From the NCBI RefSeq assembly GCF_029227915.1, contig NC_079875.1, positions 22,499,001 through 22,563,000 on the forward strand: a DNA stretch of 64,000 nt. Direction: 5' to 3'. The notes below the pieces were generated by a model. That model made no database searches. It saw nothing but the letters and a program-made list of their open reading frames with translations, and was not told the DNA's origin. Shown here one piece after another: positions 1 to 12,800 of this stretch. A program made the position numbers and the translations under genes. Position 1 is the first letter of the stretch, and the number at the start of each line of letters is the position of its first letter. The stretch comes from Hydractinia symbiolongicarpus. Its lineage: Eukaryota; Cnidaria; Hydrozoa; Anthoathecata; Hydractiniidae.

Positions 1-57
1 CTTACCGAGAACGGCATGATAGTTATTCAGGTAGGAAGATTTATAATAACAAGATAA

Positions 58-832
58 CTAACCCAAGCACAGATCTGTGATAACTTCTTGTACTATTAAT
101 GCTAGCTTTTCTGTCATGCCTTTAACATGCGCAATTTTCCAAGCCAGCTGAAACGCGGTCCATGCTTTGAAGACTTCAGCTTTGAACATCTGACCATCTG
201 GACATAATATTTGCACATCGAACTATCGAAGAAAAATTTGAATGTAATCTAACCTAAGACGCTTCTTGTCAATCCGATGCTTTTTAAGTTCGTTTAAAAC
301 CATTACGTTTATACGCACTATATTCACAAAGTGCGGAAAAATGTGCAAATATTTTATTTTAACCTGAAGTAATAAAAGTTTTTTTTGACGCGATTGTTAA
401 TATATTGTTTAGCATTGAATTAAAGGAAATTTTAACCTGCTCATGTTATCAACATTCAATTTTTACACTAGACTGGAAGTGTACCTTAAGCACTAAATGA
501 AAGTCTTTCACAAAAATCTGCACAACCAATTTTGATTACCTTGTCAATGTTCGGTAAAGACAACCTCGGACTGATTGAATTATGTCGCTCTCGAAACTCC
601 ACTTTGGATCGTGGTATACGCCTGCTCAATGTAGGTGAATTATCAGCAGAACTGTACAAGCGTTTGCTTCTATCTTTCACACATGTCTTCTTTGGCTCGT
701 TGATGTCTTTTAGCAGATCGACAATGTTTTTCACTTTTCGAATGTCGTTGTCATGACAATGACCGGTGTTGACATCACTAATCGCGGTGTGTGACTGTGA
801 CTGACTTGGTATAGGCAAATACCTCTGTGATC
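58..832 (-). CDS. 3' end of an unrecognised gene (two exons)
   Basis: Two minus-strand exons join in frame: 832..540 (acceptor AACAACAG, donor GACAAG|gtaatc) and 222..58 (acceptor TTCGATAG, stop TAG at 58-60). The joined tail is polar and Ser/Arg/Lys-rich (ISPRLSLPNIDK across the junction), followed by a compact segment (FDVQILCPDGQMF, then EVFKAWTAFQLAWKIAHVKG) that looks like an amphipathic helix. I do not recognise the family. The stop TAG overlaps a good donor-like GTTAGT, so the true coding end could lie beyond the left edge. Upstream exons were not found. Both exons being open and phase-compatible is the main support; a transposon origin is not excluded. Confidence 0.4.
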
Positions 833-1039
833 CTGTTGTTTTTTTTAATTGTTTAAAGAGAAAATAATAATAATAAAGACAGTTGAAGTAATCGTAAAGA
901 AATGCATACAACATATTATTTTTGTTTATACACACGAGGCAGTTCAGTCCTGTAAAATTGCATCGCATAATTGGTTAATGTGAAACTGTTGATGGACTTG
1001 TAAAGAGTCCCCCCCCCCCTCCGGTACCGCAATGCTTTG

Positions 1040-1485
1040 AATAAATGCACCCTTCTATTAAACGCTCCCCTCGGATAGACGCTCCCCTTTTTTCAGTCAA
1101 TTTTTTAATAAACGTTTTCCTCGAATAGAGGCGATAGAAAAAGTATATTTAAAGTCAATAACTGTTGTTGTTTTGCTCTTTTAATTAAAAGACAATTTTA
1201 ATGGTGCTATTATAATATAAACATTTCATGAATACAACTAAACACAATCTCTCATATTTGATACATCGGTAAAATAAGGAAATTTCTATAAACACCTTTT
1301 TCCTAAATCTAGGGTTTGAGGTTGGAAATTTAGATATATTGTAAAGTTTATATTATAGGTATCCATAAAACTGTAAAAGAGACGCCCCTCTTTTAAACGC
1401 CCCCCTCCCCTTCGAATAGACGCCCCCCAAAATGTCAAAAAATTTAATAAACGCCCCGGGCGTTTATTCGAAGCATAACGGTATG
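1040..1485. repeat. Interspersed GACGCCCC/AAACGCCC-rich repeat
   Basis: Two blocks (about 1055-1135 and 1380-1485) carry variants of the phrase AATAAACGCCCC and GAATAGACGCCCC, some in the form ATAGACGCTCCCC. The blocks flank an AT-rich middle. I read this as a dispersed non-coding repeat; the short open frame across it is an accident of the repeat. Confidence 0.45.
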
Positions 1486-1703
1486 TCAAGTTGATTTTAG
1501 GAGCACATCATTCTTTGTGTAGTAATGTGAATATTAATCTCCCGTTCAAATGACTGCCAGGCAAGACAAATGAAAATGGAACCCTGCAAACGTGTTAACC
1601 TCGTCACATTTTTAATGACTGTAAAATAGGGTTAACTTTAATGAAATTATGAAACCAGTAAGTTGACTAAATGATGTTCTATTTTGTATCCAATAAAGAG
1701 ATT

Positions 1704-2095
1704 TAATACACCTTTCCCGAGACCATGAGCCATACTTTTTTTAAACTCGTAAAATATGAATACCATATTTGAATTCAGCATAGTTTGTTTAATTTATGTG
1801 TAAAAGTTTAACTTGATACGCCAACAGAAAGTGCTATTTTGAGGAGATATATATCACAGTTAAAGTCTTCTTAATGCTCAAGTTACCATGCCCCGCCTCG
1901 TTTTCAAAAAGAGTTTAGTCATGCCACAAATCTTTAAATTAGAATAGCAGGTTGTTTACTTGCTGCATTGTTTCGAAATTTTCTTTGTTTATGACATTTT
2001 TGATAAGGAATTCAAATCTGTTGTCCGTTTTTCATAAAACTCAACAGAAAAAGTTGCGGCACATCAAAAGAATAAGTCTCGGGAAAGGTGTATTA
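1704..2095. mobile_element. MITE with TAATACACCTTTCCCGAGAC inverted repeats
   Basis: The left end 1704-1723 reads TAATACACCTTTCCCGAGAC and its exact reverse complement is at 2076-2095, giving perfect 20-bp terminal inverted repeats around about 350 bp of AT-rich DNA with no transposase. The same terminal sequence recurs near 33290 (one end) and 42071-42157 (both ends), so this is a family. Confidence 0.75.
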
Positions 2096-3512
2096 TTCAA
2101 GTTGAGTTTTATTATCTCAACTTATGGAAATGTTTGAAAAAAAGGAAAAACTCCCTATGGAATTTGCACGAAGAAAACGGTTTGTATGCTATCTCTTTCT
2201 CGCCCACCCACTAATATCTCCGCAACACATCGCAAAGATATTTGTAAACAATGTCAATACTGGCCGAGAATATTATTCTTTCCTTAGCTAGCATTTTATC
2301 GTGTAAATATTAACTAGCATTTTATCGTGTAAATATTAGCTAGCTATCAGCAAAAACAAACACTCACAAATATTAGCTTACATTTATATGCATCTTGAAG
2401 TTGTGGTATGAGATAGACAAATAATGATTGGACGTAATATCAACTGAAAAGTAGTTCTTTATATTTATTTATTTTATTTATTATTTATATATATTATCTT
2501 TATATATTTTTATATGAGAAAAAGAAGAAGCGAAGCACTAACCTTTGCCATGATGCGACATTTTTATAAACAAATCGTTCTCTGTGCGCCAATCTTGCAA
2601 GCAGCTAACACACGTAATTCTCATTGAATCAGCATGTTAAACAGATAACAGTCTTATCTCAGTCGCTCTTATTAAAAACCACATTTTTTATAAATGCTAT
2701 TAAATAAAAAGAATTTCACTCTACTAATGAGTCTATTTAACTGCAAATTACAGAATCAAAACATTAATATACATTCAATATTGTCAAAAGATAGCCAAGG
2801 GAATCACATTAGATGCAATGTCATGTATGTGATTGACAAAAGAGACATTAAATACCTAATGAAAACACAAAAAATAATTTCGACATATTTTCAGAACAAC
2901 ACAAGACCGTTATATATTTAGGAACATGAACTTTGACTTACTTACCGCAATCTTTTCAGAGAACTCAAGAAAACAATAAAATGTCCTATTTAAAAACATA
3001 CGCAGGAAATTTAGCTCAACGTATATCCCGGACAACAATCTCCATACATACGAAATAAAAAAGATCGAAGGTTCTTTTTTTTTTATCAAGAAATTATGGA
3101 TACTATAGAAATCTTTGATGTATCGTAATATCCACATGCAATGCTGAACAGAGCAAAATAGCGTAGTTTTATTGGTTGGTTTGCTAATCATGTTTTTATT
3201 TTATACAGGATTGGAATTAAATGGAGAATATTACCAGCCAGTCAGATTCCAGAAATTACGGGTTTTTTGGCTCTCACGTTACAAAGATTTTCATGTTATG
3301 ACAAGATGTCGTCAGACTGAACAATTTAACAAATTTTCCGAATACAACTTTTGTGGGTAATCTTTTTTATACAATTCTTAAGACATGTATTTGTCTGACT
3401 CAGAATGGGAAAAAGGAAGATAATTAAATTTACTTAGCCTAACCTTGTATATTTTATACATTTTTGATTACGGTAAATACCCAAGATGTGATTTAACGAA
3501 CAAATTTTTTTC

Positions 3513-3690
3513 TTGGATTTTACCCATTCGCGAAAGTTTTTTCACGTGAATATGAACCTTATTTTGAATTCGCGAAAGTTTTTTCCGGGAAATTTGTTTC
3601 AAAAATCGGCAAACGTAAAAGTTTTTGTCAAATATTTCGCGTTTTTTTTGACGCGAAATTTAATGCCCGCGAAAGTTTCTGCCCCTAAAG
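3513..3690. repeat. GCGAAAGTTTTTT-type dispersed repeat
   Basis: The phrase CGCGAAAGTTTTTT is repeated at about 3530, 3573 and 3667 with other CGCGAAA-rich words between. Similar CGCGAAA words occur at 10050-10460, 37090-37360, 39360 and 45840-46060. No coding support. Between 2100 and 5700 I otherwise see no gene. Confidence 0.3.
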
Positions 3691-5724
3691 TAGTTGCTTG
3701 GTTATTAAATAAACAATAAAAAATATTTTGATTTCATGGTTGGTTGGTTGCAACGAAAGGTTATAATGCAAAACACCATCGCGTCGACTACAAAAATCAG
3801 AACATCAAAAGTAACATATGAACCTTCCGCCTACTTCATTATTCTTTGTGGTGTTAATAATACAAATATCCGTAATATATATACTTGATCTGTTGCAGAT
3901 CAGGTCTACCACAAACCAAGAAAATGCGAAATGCTATGATTTTTTTGGCAACAAATTCGATCAATACGCTTATCGGAAATAGAATAAAAAATGTTTTTCT
4001 AGGCTCACGGTAATATATAGCCAGGACAAAATTTCTTGCAGGTTAACAGATTGATCATTATTAAGTAAACTCACAGTTTAACAATGTAGACTTAACGAGT
4101 AGCGAATTTTGTATGGTTAAACTGATCCACTTGTGACAAACTTTTTCTTCTGCATTACTTCTTTCAATATTCATCTTGAGGTTAATAGGAACATGGATAA
4201 GATTTAATACCTCAGACATTTCAGTTTGCAACTTACTGTAAGAAGCCATCCACGTGAATGATAACTTTATTATGAAAAATGCGTGTACCAACTTAAGCTC
4301 GACACATCTAATTTGCCGACAATCAGACAAATTACTTCTCCGATGCCTATAGGTCTTAGCCCCGGGCTCTTTCTAAGTGTATAAGCCTACAGGCAACACA
4401 AGCATCTGAACTTTGGGTACTGCAATGCGATGAGAGCATGTCACCATATAAAAATTTAAAAGAGATTTGAGGAGATCACTAGACCCTGCATCAAAAATTT
4501 TACTGCCTCCTTTGTTTTTACTGCGACTTTTAGAATAGCGTTTTTATCAATACTTTTCAACAACAGAATTCACGTATTGGACTAAGTAGCAAATCATCGT
4601 CAACAGCATAGGTGAGTTCTTGAATAAAGCTCTTACCCGAATTTCTTTTTTTGGTTACTGGAAAGTGTTCTTTCTCCATATTGTCATCCTCTCGTACGCG
4701 TCGTGTATATCATTTTTAAAGACATTTTTGTTTATATTGTCTGGAATAACTATCGGTGTATCAACACTTGTAGCCTCGTCTGCTTTTGCGAAGGACTTGC
4801 AAGTTCTCCAGTGGTTTTTTAAGCCCGATAAGCTTTTACAAATTCGCTAACATGCTCCACAAGAATAAAAGTTCGAAATACTTGTAACACTCGCTGGCAC
4901 AGGTTGCGCTTCCTGATCGTATTTGGCTTATTGCAGCAATCATATAAATCCAAAGAATCGACTGACAAAAAACACTACCATTCCTTATAAACAGTTTTTG
5001 TATATTTAAACACTTGTTTAAGCAAGTAATTGCATAACAGTTTAGTTTTGTTTACATTTTGCATCCGCCATCTTGTGTTTGGTTAGTTCCAATTTGATGA
5101 TGATGATAGTGTACACCTCTTTTTATAAGCAACCAAGGCTAAGGACGATTGATATGATACACATATTCAGCTTTATATTTGTTTATTAGACACTTACTAC
5201 CCCTTGAATTTCTATGGAATCCTTATAAGTAGCATATCCTTAGAGTCAAGGAAGTAGGCGGAAAAGGATCTGCAACATATAACTAAGGCAGTCTTTTTCC
5301 CAAAATTGAATGTATCAACATTATTGATATTACGTGGTATATGATGAGGTGGAAAAGAAGTCTTTTGGGAACGCATATATTGGTTAAGAAAAAGGCGTTT
5401 TATAAAGAAAAATATTTGCAAAACAGCAAACAAAATATTTCTTATACTTCAATAATTTTTTTATAAACATTTTATTTTAGTTCAATGTTAAATGATTAGT
5501 CATATTTCTTTTTTTTATTTTTTCATTTTGAGTATCGTTTAAAGTATTTCTGATTAGTAAACAATTTCATTCTATATTTTTTAAGATGTAAACATGCGTG
5601 AAACGTTGGTTCTAAGGTGAAACATTTTCTACTAAATAAAAGTAAAAAAGAGAAGAGTCACAAATTGAAAAGTGTATGGTAAATGTCAATCTAACGTTAG
5701 AGAGAGAATCCTTAGTCGTCTAGA

Positions 5725-6005
5725 TATTTCATACCGTGAAACATCGATTTCATACCGTCAAACATTAATTTCATACCGCAGAACTTTGATTTCATACAGT
5801 CAAACATCGATTTCAAATCGTAAAACATAGATTTCATTCCATGAAAATCGATATTTCATATCATGAAACATCGATTTCATACCGTGAAAATTGATATTTC
5901 ATACCGTCAAACATCAATTTCATATCGTAAAATATTGATTTCATACCGCGAAACATCGATTTCATATCGTAAAACATCAATTTCACACCGTAAAACATCT
6001 ATATT
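5725..6005. repeat. 21-22 bp tandem repeat
   Basis: About 13 degenerate copies of a unit resembling GATTTCATACCGTGAAACATC. It lies about 860 bp beyond the GBA2 stop codon in the downstream intergenic DNA. Some units differ by one or two bases in length. Confidence 0.8.
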
Positions 6006-6866
6006 TTAGAGAACACACTTTTGAACTGTTGTCTTCCTTACATCATAGAGCGAATGTTCGTGATTTTAATAAACTAACATATTTACGACTTTACCGTTTG
6101 GGGCAACAAAAGGATGGGGAATGTAAATGTTGGATTCAGGCTTACCAAAGACTTTCCGATTTATGAATCATCTCTTATATCTTAACAAAGGTAGAATCAC
6201 AACTTCGAACTCAGGTTACCTACACTTTCAATATAAATGAAAAAAACCACACATTCAGAGAATAAAAAAGACTCGTATCAAGTCAAATAAAATATTAACT
6301 TTCTTTACCCAGTGATTGGCCAGCAATCAGTGTTAATTAATAAATAAATTATCAATTATATACTCTAAATGAATAAATTATTTAATAAATTACCATAATA
6401 AATTAGCAGCTATATAATTTAATATGCTTTTGTAAACCTTTCTCGTGCACACCTTAAACAGGCGAAAATTTACACAAGTGATCGCATCGCCAGCCGGAAA
6501 TTGTTTTAATATTTTCATTCCAAATACAAAATTCAAGGAAACTGATTTTGGAAGGTCCCAGATTGTTTAAAGAGAAAGTTAGCAAGATAAACTAAAGCCC
6601 AACCAATTTTCGATTATAAAAATAAAAGATTGCTTTCCCTTTTGTTTCTAGAAAAAAATACGGATTTTTCCGAACTGAATCGTAATCTCTACAATCATGT
6701 CAGTTCTAAGTGAATTCACCTCGCTCTCTACGGTGGGACTGCATGAGCGCATTATTCGCCTGTCACATTTAAAATCTTTGAACGGCTTCTCTTGATAAGT
6801 GGAACAACCACGTTGTGTCAAAGCATGACCTTAAATCACAACTATACTGTAACGTAATAAGATATG

Positions 6867-9800
6867 CTAACATACGTTCTCTTTTAATGGGACGTAGTCA
6901 TCGTTGGAAGAATCATTTTTACGTTTAACAAAAGCGTGGTAAATGCTCCATATACTAAGCGGCCTCATGTAGCCACGGCTACGAAACGTTCTTTTACACG
7001 TGATTGCTTCAGGTGTTTGAAACGCTAAACCCCATTTTTCATATACTGTCCGATATATTCCCTCTGCTGTCCGGAATCCTTCTTTTATCATGCCCTGCAA
7101 GAGACGAAAAAACAGTGAACTATAAAAAAGAGACCACAAATGCGAGAGACATGGTACACAAACATACTTGTTGAATCATAGTAGCAGCTAAGGCATACGT
7201 CACTCCTGTCCAGACCTCTTCGGCTTGCAAGCTGTCTTTATCGACCTATAAACGATAAATACACGTTAAAGTGAAGTACACAGGTAAATAACTAAACAAG
7301 ATTAAAATCTAACCGTTCCATCAGCTCGCATGCCATTCACAGCGCCCATGAAACCGCCCTCAAATCGCATGACATTATTTTGAAATATGACTTTTAACGT
7401 ACTTCGTATCTGCTCTTTACGAAACACCTAAAACATAAATTTAGCAAAAATAAGCGAATGAAAGGAATGTATTAAATGCTAATGATAAAAGAATATAATT
7501 TGAAGCAGTTTACCGCATCTTCGTCGTTTTGTGCTAAATCACACGCGTGTAAGTACCATTGTCCCGCACACTGACCAGCCATGATACTATTGTGGTGTTC
7601 ATTCTCACTTCCATCGTAGTTAAAATACATGCCTATTGAAAATAAACCCACTTACATTTACAAAAGTTTTGTAGCTTAGATGAGGTGAGTGACGCACAGT
7701 AGGAAAGTCAGAAAAAAATCTTAACTAAAACATTCGACATATTGAAAAAGAACTAATTTGCTCATCACCAACACACATCTGGCGGGCGCGGGATTCGATC
7801 GGCAGTCCCCAGAATTGAAAGCCGCAGACGAACAGACTACACTACAAAACATTGGAGTTAAGTTGAAATTCGGCAGCAAACAATCGAAACAGGTTAGGGA
7901 AGTGAAACCGATGTCCACAAAAAAAATTAATAACTACAAAACTACTCACCGTTCCATAGTTTTCGTTCAAAAGATCTTTTTCCCCTCTCCAATACACTTT
8001 TGAATTTTGACATTTTGTCTGAAAGTTCCAGAACATCCGCAATCTCTATCATGCATCTCAAAGCAGACAACCATAAACCTCCTGTGTACGCACTGTCAAT
8101 AAAGATAAAGAATTGATAAATGAATAAGTTGAAAAAAAAAACAACCTTATCAACAATTCTGTTGGTTGATCTAACCTTGGTCCAGTCACCACCCAGCAGT
8201 CAAAAGTATTGTCTGCAAATCCTGAATTGTCAATAATCCCATCGCCATCCGTGTCTTGACTCATTGAGTGTGACATCACAGCCTAAAAATGCATGATGTT
8301 TCCATAGCAATTGGTAGCTGGTCAAAGATGAGCAGCTAACTTGTTGCTTCTGTAATCACCATCGTGTTTTTTAAAACCCTAATCCGACATATTTCTTGTT
8401 TATGTTTAGCAATGTACCTTTACTTAAAACTAGTATCATCTGACATATGTATAATTATTATGTGGTGCTTTTATCAGCAACATCTCACAAGCAATCTCAG
8501 ATTCTCAGATATTTCAAAATACAAAGCAACATGAAAGCAACAGACAGTCTAAGGTGAGCACATGAGAAAAGAAAAAAAACGAACAATAAAATTCTGAAAG
8601 CAGATCCACCAGATTGCAAAAATAATAAATTTCTTCTATACCAAATTAACTTCTTATACGATTTTTCCGTCCGCAAAGTTAAAATAGCACAGGAACCTTT
8701 TCTTCTTAAATGTAAATTTCTTGAAAACTAGTCCCAGTAAAAAGCCTCTTAAAATTAGAAGTATAAGGTATAACGGATTTTCTGTTTTGTTACCTTCATA
8801 GCTGGCCACATATCCATCAGATACTGTGTGTCCTTTGTGATGTAATAATCTCTATAGACCTTGGAAAGAGAAAATAATATTAAATGAGCAGCACACATAT
8901 ATATAGACTGCCAAAACCAGTTTAACACTAGGCGAGATATTCTGTGAGGAGTGGTTAAATTAAATATTTCGATTTACTGGCAGAGTAAGCCTTGATAGAA
9001 GTCAACAACATATCTACTGTTAGCTGGCAGAAACCCAGTTAATATACTTCACGGTAGTTAATATACTTCATGGTAGTTATTATACTGCATACACCAAGCT
9101 CTTCATATGAAATCAACATGTTTCGGGCAGGAGATGCTTTAATACTTTCCTGCTTTATGTTTCGTAATGACCTTAGGTAGTTGGTTTCTTTTTTTGTTTT
9201 GTTTGTTTTTCTTTTGTAAAGGTTTTAATTGTCATTAATTATTACTGAAATGACATTGGTTATTTGCATGTTCAAAAATGCAATCTCATTATCTTATTTA
9301 CATAAAGCAGATTGCACCAAGTTCCAACATTCATTGTAATGACGTTTCTTTTCATTTCCTTTCTTCGGGTCCCTGCACCTTCTAATGTAAAGGTCAAAAC
9401 TCCTATATCACAAAATCTCGGAACTCCCTGAGGAAGGTGAAAATGCAGAACAATAACCTTGTTTATGATTTTGTTTCAAGAAATGGCATTACCCTAACAT
9501 ATTTGCATTGAACCGATAAAAACAATTCCTGCACTAGGTGAAAGTTCCAAGATTTTGTTTTGTGCATTTTCACACAATCCCAGACTGAATATTCGCTCGC
9601 AGTAACACTGAATGACCATGATGAAATGCAAAAGGCTAAAAAAAAGACATACTTGCAGAACGAAATGGAGATTCAAATCTTTCCAACATGAAGTATCGTG
9701 TATACAGTAAGCATTCACTCGAACAAAAGGCTCATCATCTAGATAAAATAATATTACTTCATATTTTTGAAAAACATTGCCGTTACATAACAGTCGGTTT

Positions 9801-12800
9801 CTACTTAGTTACTTCATACCTGGATCCCCTAAATCGTGTGGTACACAACCTGAAACTTTTCGGAATGCTTTTTGTCCAGCCATCATCATCAAACGGATTT
9901 CGTTGTCTTCATTCAAGCATGAAGTTGCTACGTATACAATAATTGCATTCATTTATTATATAAAAATTATTTGCTGTAAAATTACCCATTTCAAAGAAAA
10001 ATAATAATAATAATGATGTAAATAAAATAATACAAACTACTATTAATTTATTTTTCGCAAAAATTCGTTTTTTTGTCGCAATTTAAAAAATGGATTATTT
10101 ATGCTACAAGGTAAATAAGATGTATTATATTGTGTGTGTTTTATTGTACGTTCTTTTAAAATGTAATTTTCCAATTAAAAAAATGGGTTTAACTTTCGCG
10201 ATTTTCAAAATCTAATATTTTCAACGACAGAATTTGTCACATGAAATCATCACACCAAAGGAAGACATTTTCGCAAACTAGTGATTCATAAAAGTTGGAC
10301 GTTTTTGAAGACGAACCGATTAAATTATAGAGACAATAACAGCTAAGCGAAAAATATAACAAAACTAGACCTCATGAATAAAAAAACCTTTAACCAATCC
10401 AATAAATTTCGCGAATTTTGCGCAAAGGTTCTTTGAGATGAACCGACAACGGTGTTTCTTTAATCATTGTCGAAAATGAAATTTAAAAAAAAAATTAATC
10501 AGTTGAAAGCGGCAGTAAAGAAATACACACCAATATCGTACTGAACACTGAGTTGCAATTTAGGCCACAACATCGCTAACGCCCATGACGCGTAAAAGTG
10601 GACATCATAAGTGTTATACATACGATATTCATGACCTAAATAAAAAAGAAAACAGCAGAAAATGAACAGTCGATAAATTTAATGTAAGTCTACAAGAATA
10701 CAACCACACTAACCTTCTAAGTATGCGAACCGACCATAAGTCTTCACGGTGTCTGGAATTATTCGATGATGAACATCCTTCTTTCTTTTTATGTCTAACC
10801 AGATGGTTCCGCCATCAGAAATAAAATATAACTCGTTGAATAATGCTGATTTAAACCAATCTGGAAGCGTGCTAAAAATACATTATTTTAAGGAGGTAAG
10901 GCATGGGTAGTGCAGCAAACCTTCTTCAATACAGGTACAGTGTTGTGAAGGAAAACACTTTGCTATTAAAGAGCTCTGAATGCAATCTAAGAGAATGCAA
11001 AATACTTGTCTGATAATATCGGATTTTGCCACGCTTCAATCTTGCCTTCCCATGATGCAACATTTTGAATGGCATAACAACACAAGGAAGGACACGCGTT
11101 TCCATTGGTACCAAAAAATCGAGTATACCGCCTGAATGGAAAAGACAAAACAATAGAACAAATTTTGATGTAGCATTCTCACTTAGTTTACTGCAACCAT
11201 ATCTACCTGCAGTATGCGACTTCACTATGTGCACCAAATTTTACAACTGGTTGATCCCACGCTAACACAAAATGGAGATCCACCTTGCTTTCTGGTTTTA
11301 CGCTTGTTTTGGCGACCACAGCTGCCGCTAATGTTTGACCAGGAAACGTCTTTTTGTTCACAGGATCCCCTAGCAACAGCACAAAAGAATATTGAGAAAT
11401 CTACCAATGTGAAAAATTAATTACGCCTATATTACAATAATTTTGTACAAAGCACTAGAACTGCTCATTCAGTGTGCTTCTGTGGAGATAGCTATATGTT
11501 TTGTCAGAACGCTAGTCTTTTCAACCGACTAGTTTTTTAAAAATGTCTGGTACTGCCATTAACGTTTTATGGACGTCTACCTCACTGAAATAAAACGTAC
11601 CTATTTTGTTTGTTAACATTCCATCATCCATTAAATCTTCCCATACCTTTCGACATGGTGATTTAGGGTCAAACGCTGCTTTTGTACTGACATGAACGAT
11701 ATCAGTTGAATCCTGTAAATAAAAAGAAGCCACCTTAAATAACTTAAACACACACATACATTCTCTGATCGGAAAGCAAACCTCACCTCATGCACTTGCA
11801 GTGCTGCAATTGCCAATGTGAAGGACTTTTTTAAACCGTTGTGATGCATTAAAACGCCATGCACGTCATGCACAGTGCGATTTTCTTGCGAAGAACTGTG
11901 TATCAAGTTATTATTAACCTCTGAAGCTGTTTTTGCAACAATAGTAGATTGGCATTTTTGAAAAGTATTTTCTAGGTTAGTATTACTATCGACAACAGAG
12001 TTCTCCATACTTGAACCATCACTGTCCTCACAACATTTTCCTCTTTTCCCATCTACATTTTCCAGCTTTATTTCGCTGTATATGCCTTTACAACAAAACT
12101 CTTCATTTCGGTGGCCTCCAGCAGAGTCTTCGGCACCACCGTCGCCATTTTGAAAAGTAAACATGATAGAAACCTCCATTTCTTCACATCCCAAGTTTTC
12201 AACAGTCCAAACAAAAACACCAACAGGTAAACTAGTATCCTTTGGAAACAGATAAAAATCATTTTAATACAAGATAAAAAGAATTTCAATGAATCGTGGA
12301 GTAGAACAAACCTTATAATCATCTGGAAATATTGGAGATACTTGTCGACATGTCAGTCTTAATGAATGTGCAGGAATTTCATAGACAGTCCACGCCCGTG
12401 GATACAAAGCATGATAAAAAGCCCGACCACCATCAAAAGACCAAGTCCAACCCTGTAGATTTTTTTCACAATTCAACTTCCCATTTGGAGCAGTTGGAGA
12501 CAATACTTGCTAGAAATAAATACAAAAAAAAAATACAATCAACCTTCGAAAAAAAGCGTAAGAGGTTTATTAATATTTTTATTTTTACTTTCAGGAGGAC
12601 TTTTAAAAAGGGTCTGCTTAACTTTTTTTTTTTTTTTTCTTTTCTCTTGCTTAATGGAAAACATAATTTTTCACGTAATATCTACATTATCGGTAATATC
12701 GTCCATTTTATTTGCAACAGGGTTTTTTATATTTTCAACAATGAATACCAACATTGCATTTGTTTCAAATAAATGCTGTTTTCAGTGAATTTACTAAAAA

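Noticed and set aside
1286-1489. 67-codon minus-strand frame
   Set aside because: Produced by the GACGCCCC repeat; Gly/Arg runs follow the repeat and there is no homology.
12332-12772. 146-codon plus-strand frame
   Set aside because: Overlaps GBA2 exon 5 in antisense and then runs through poly-T DNA, giving a Phe-rich tail. Not a gene.
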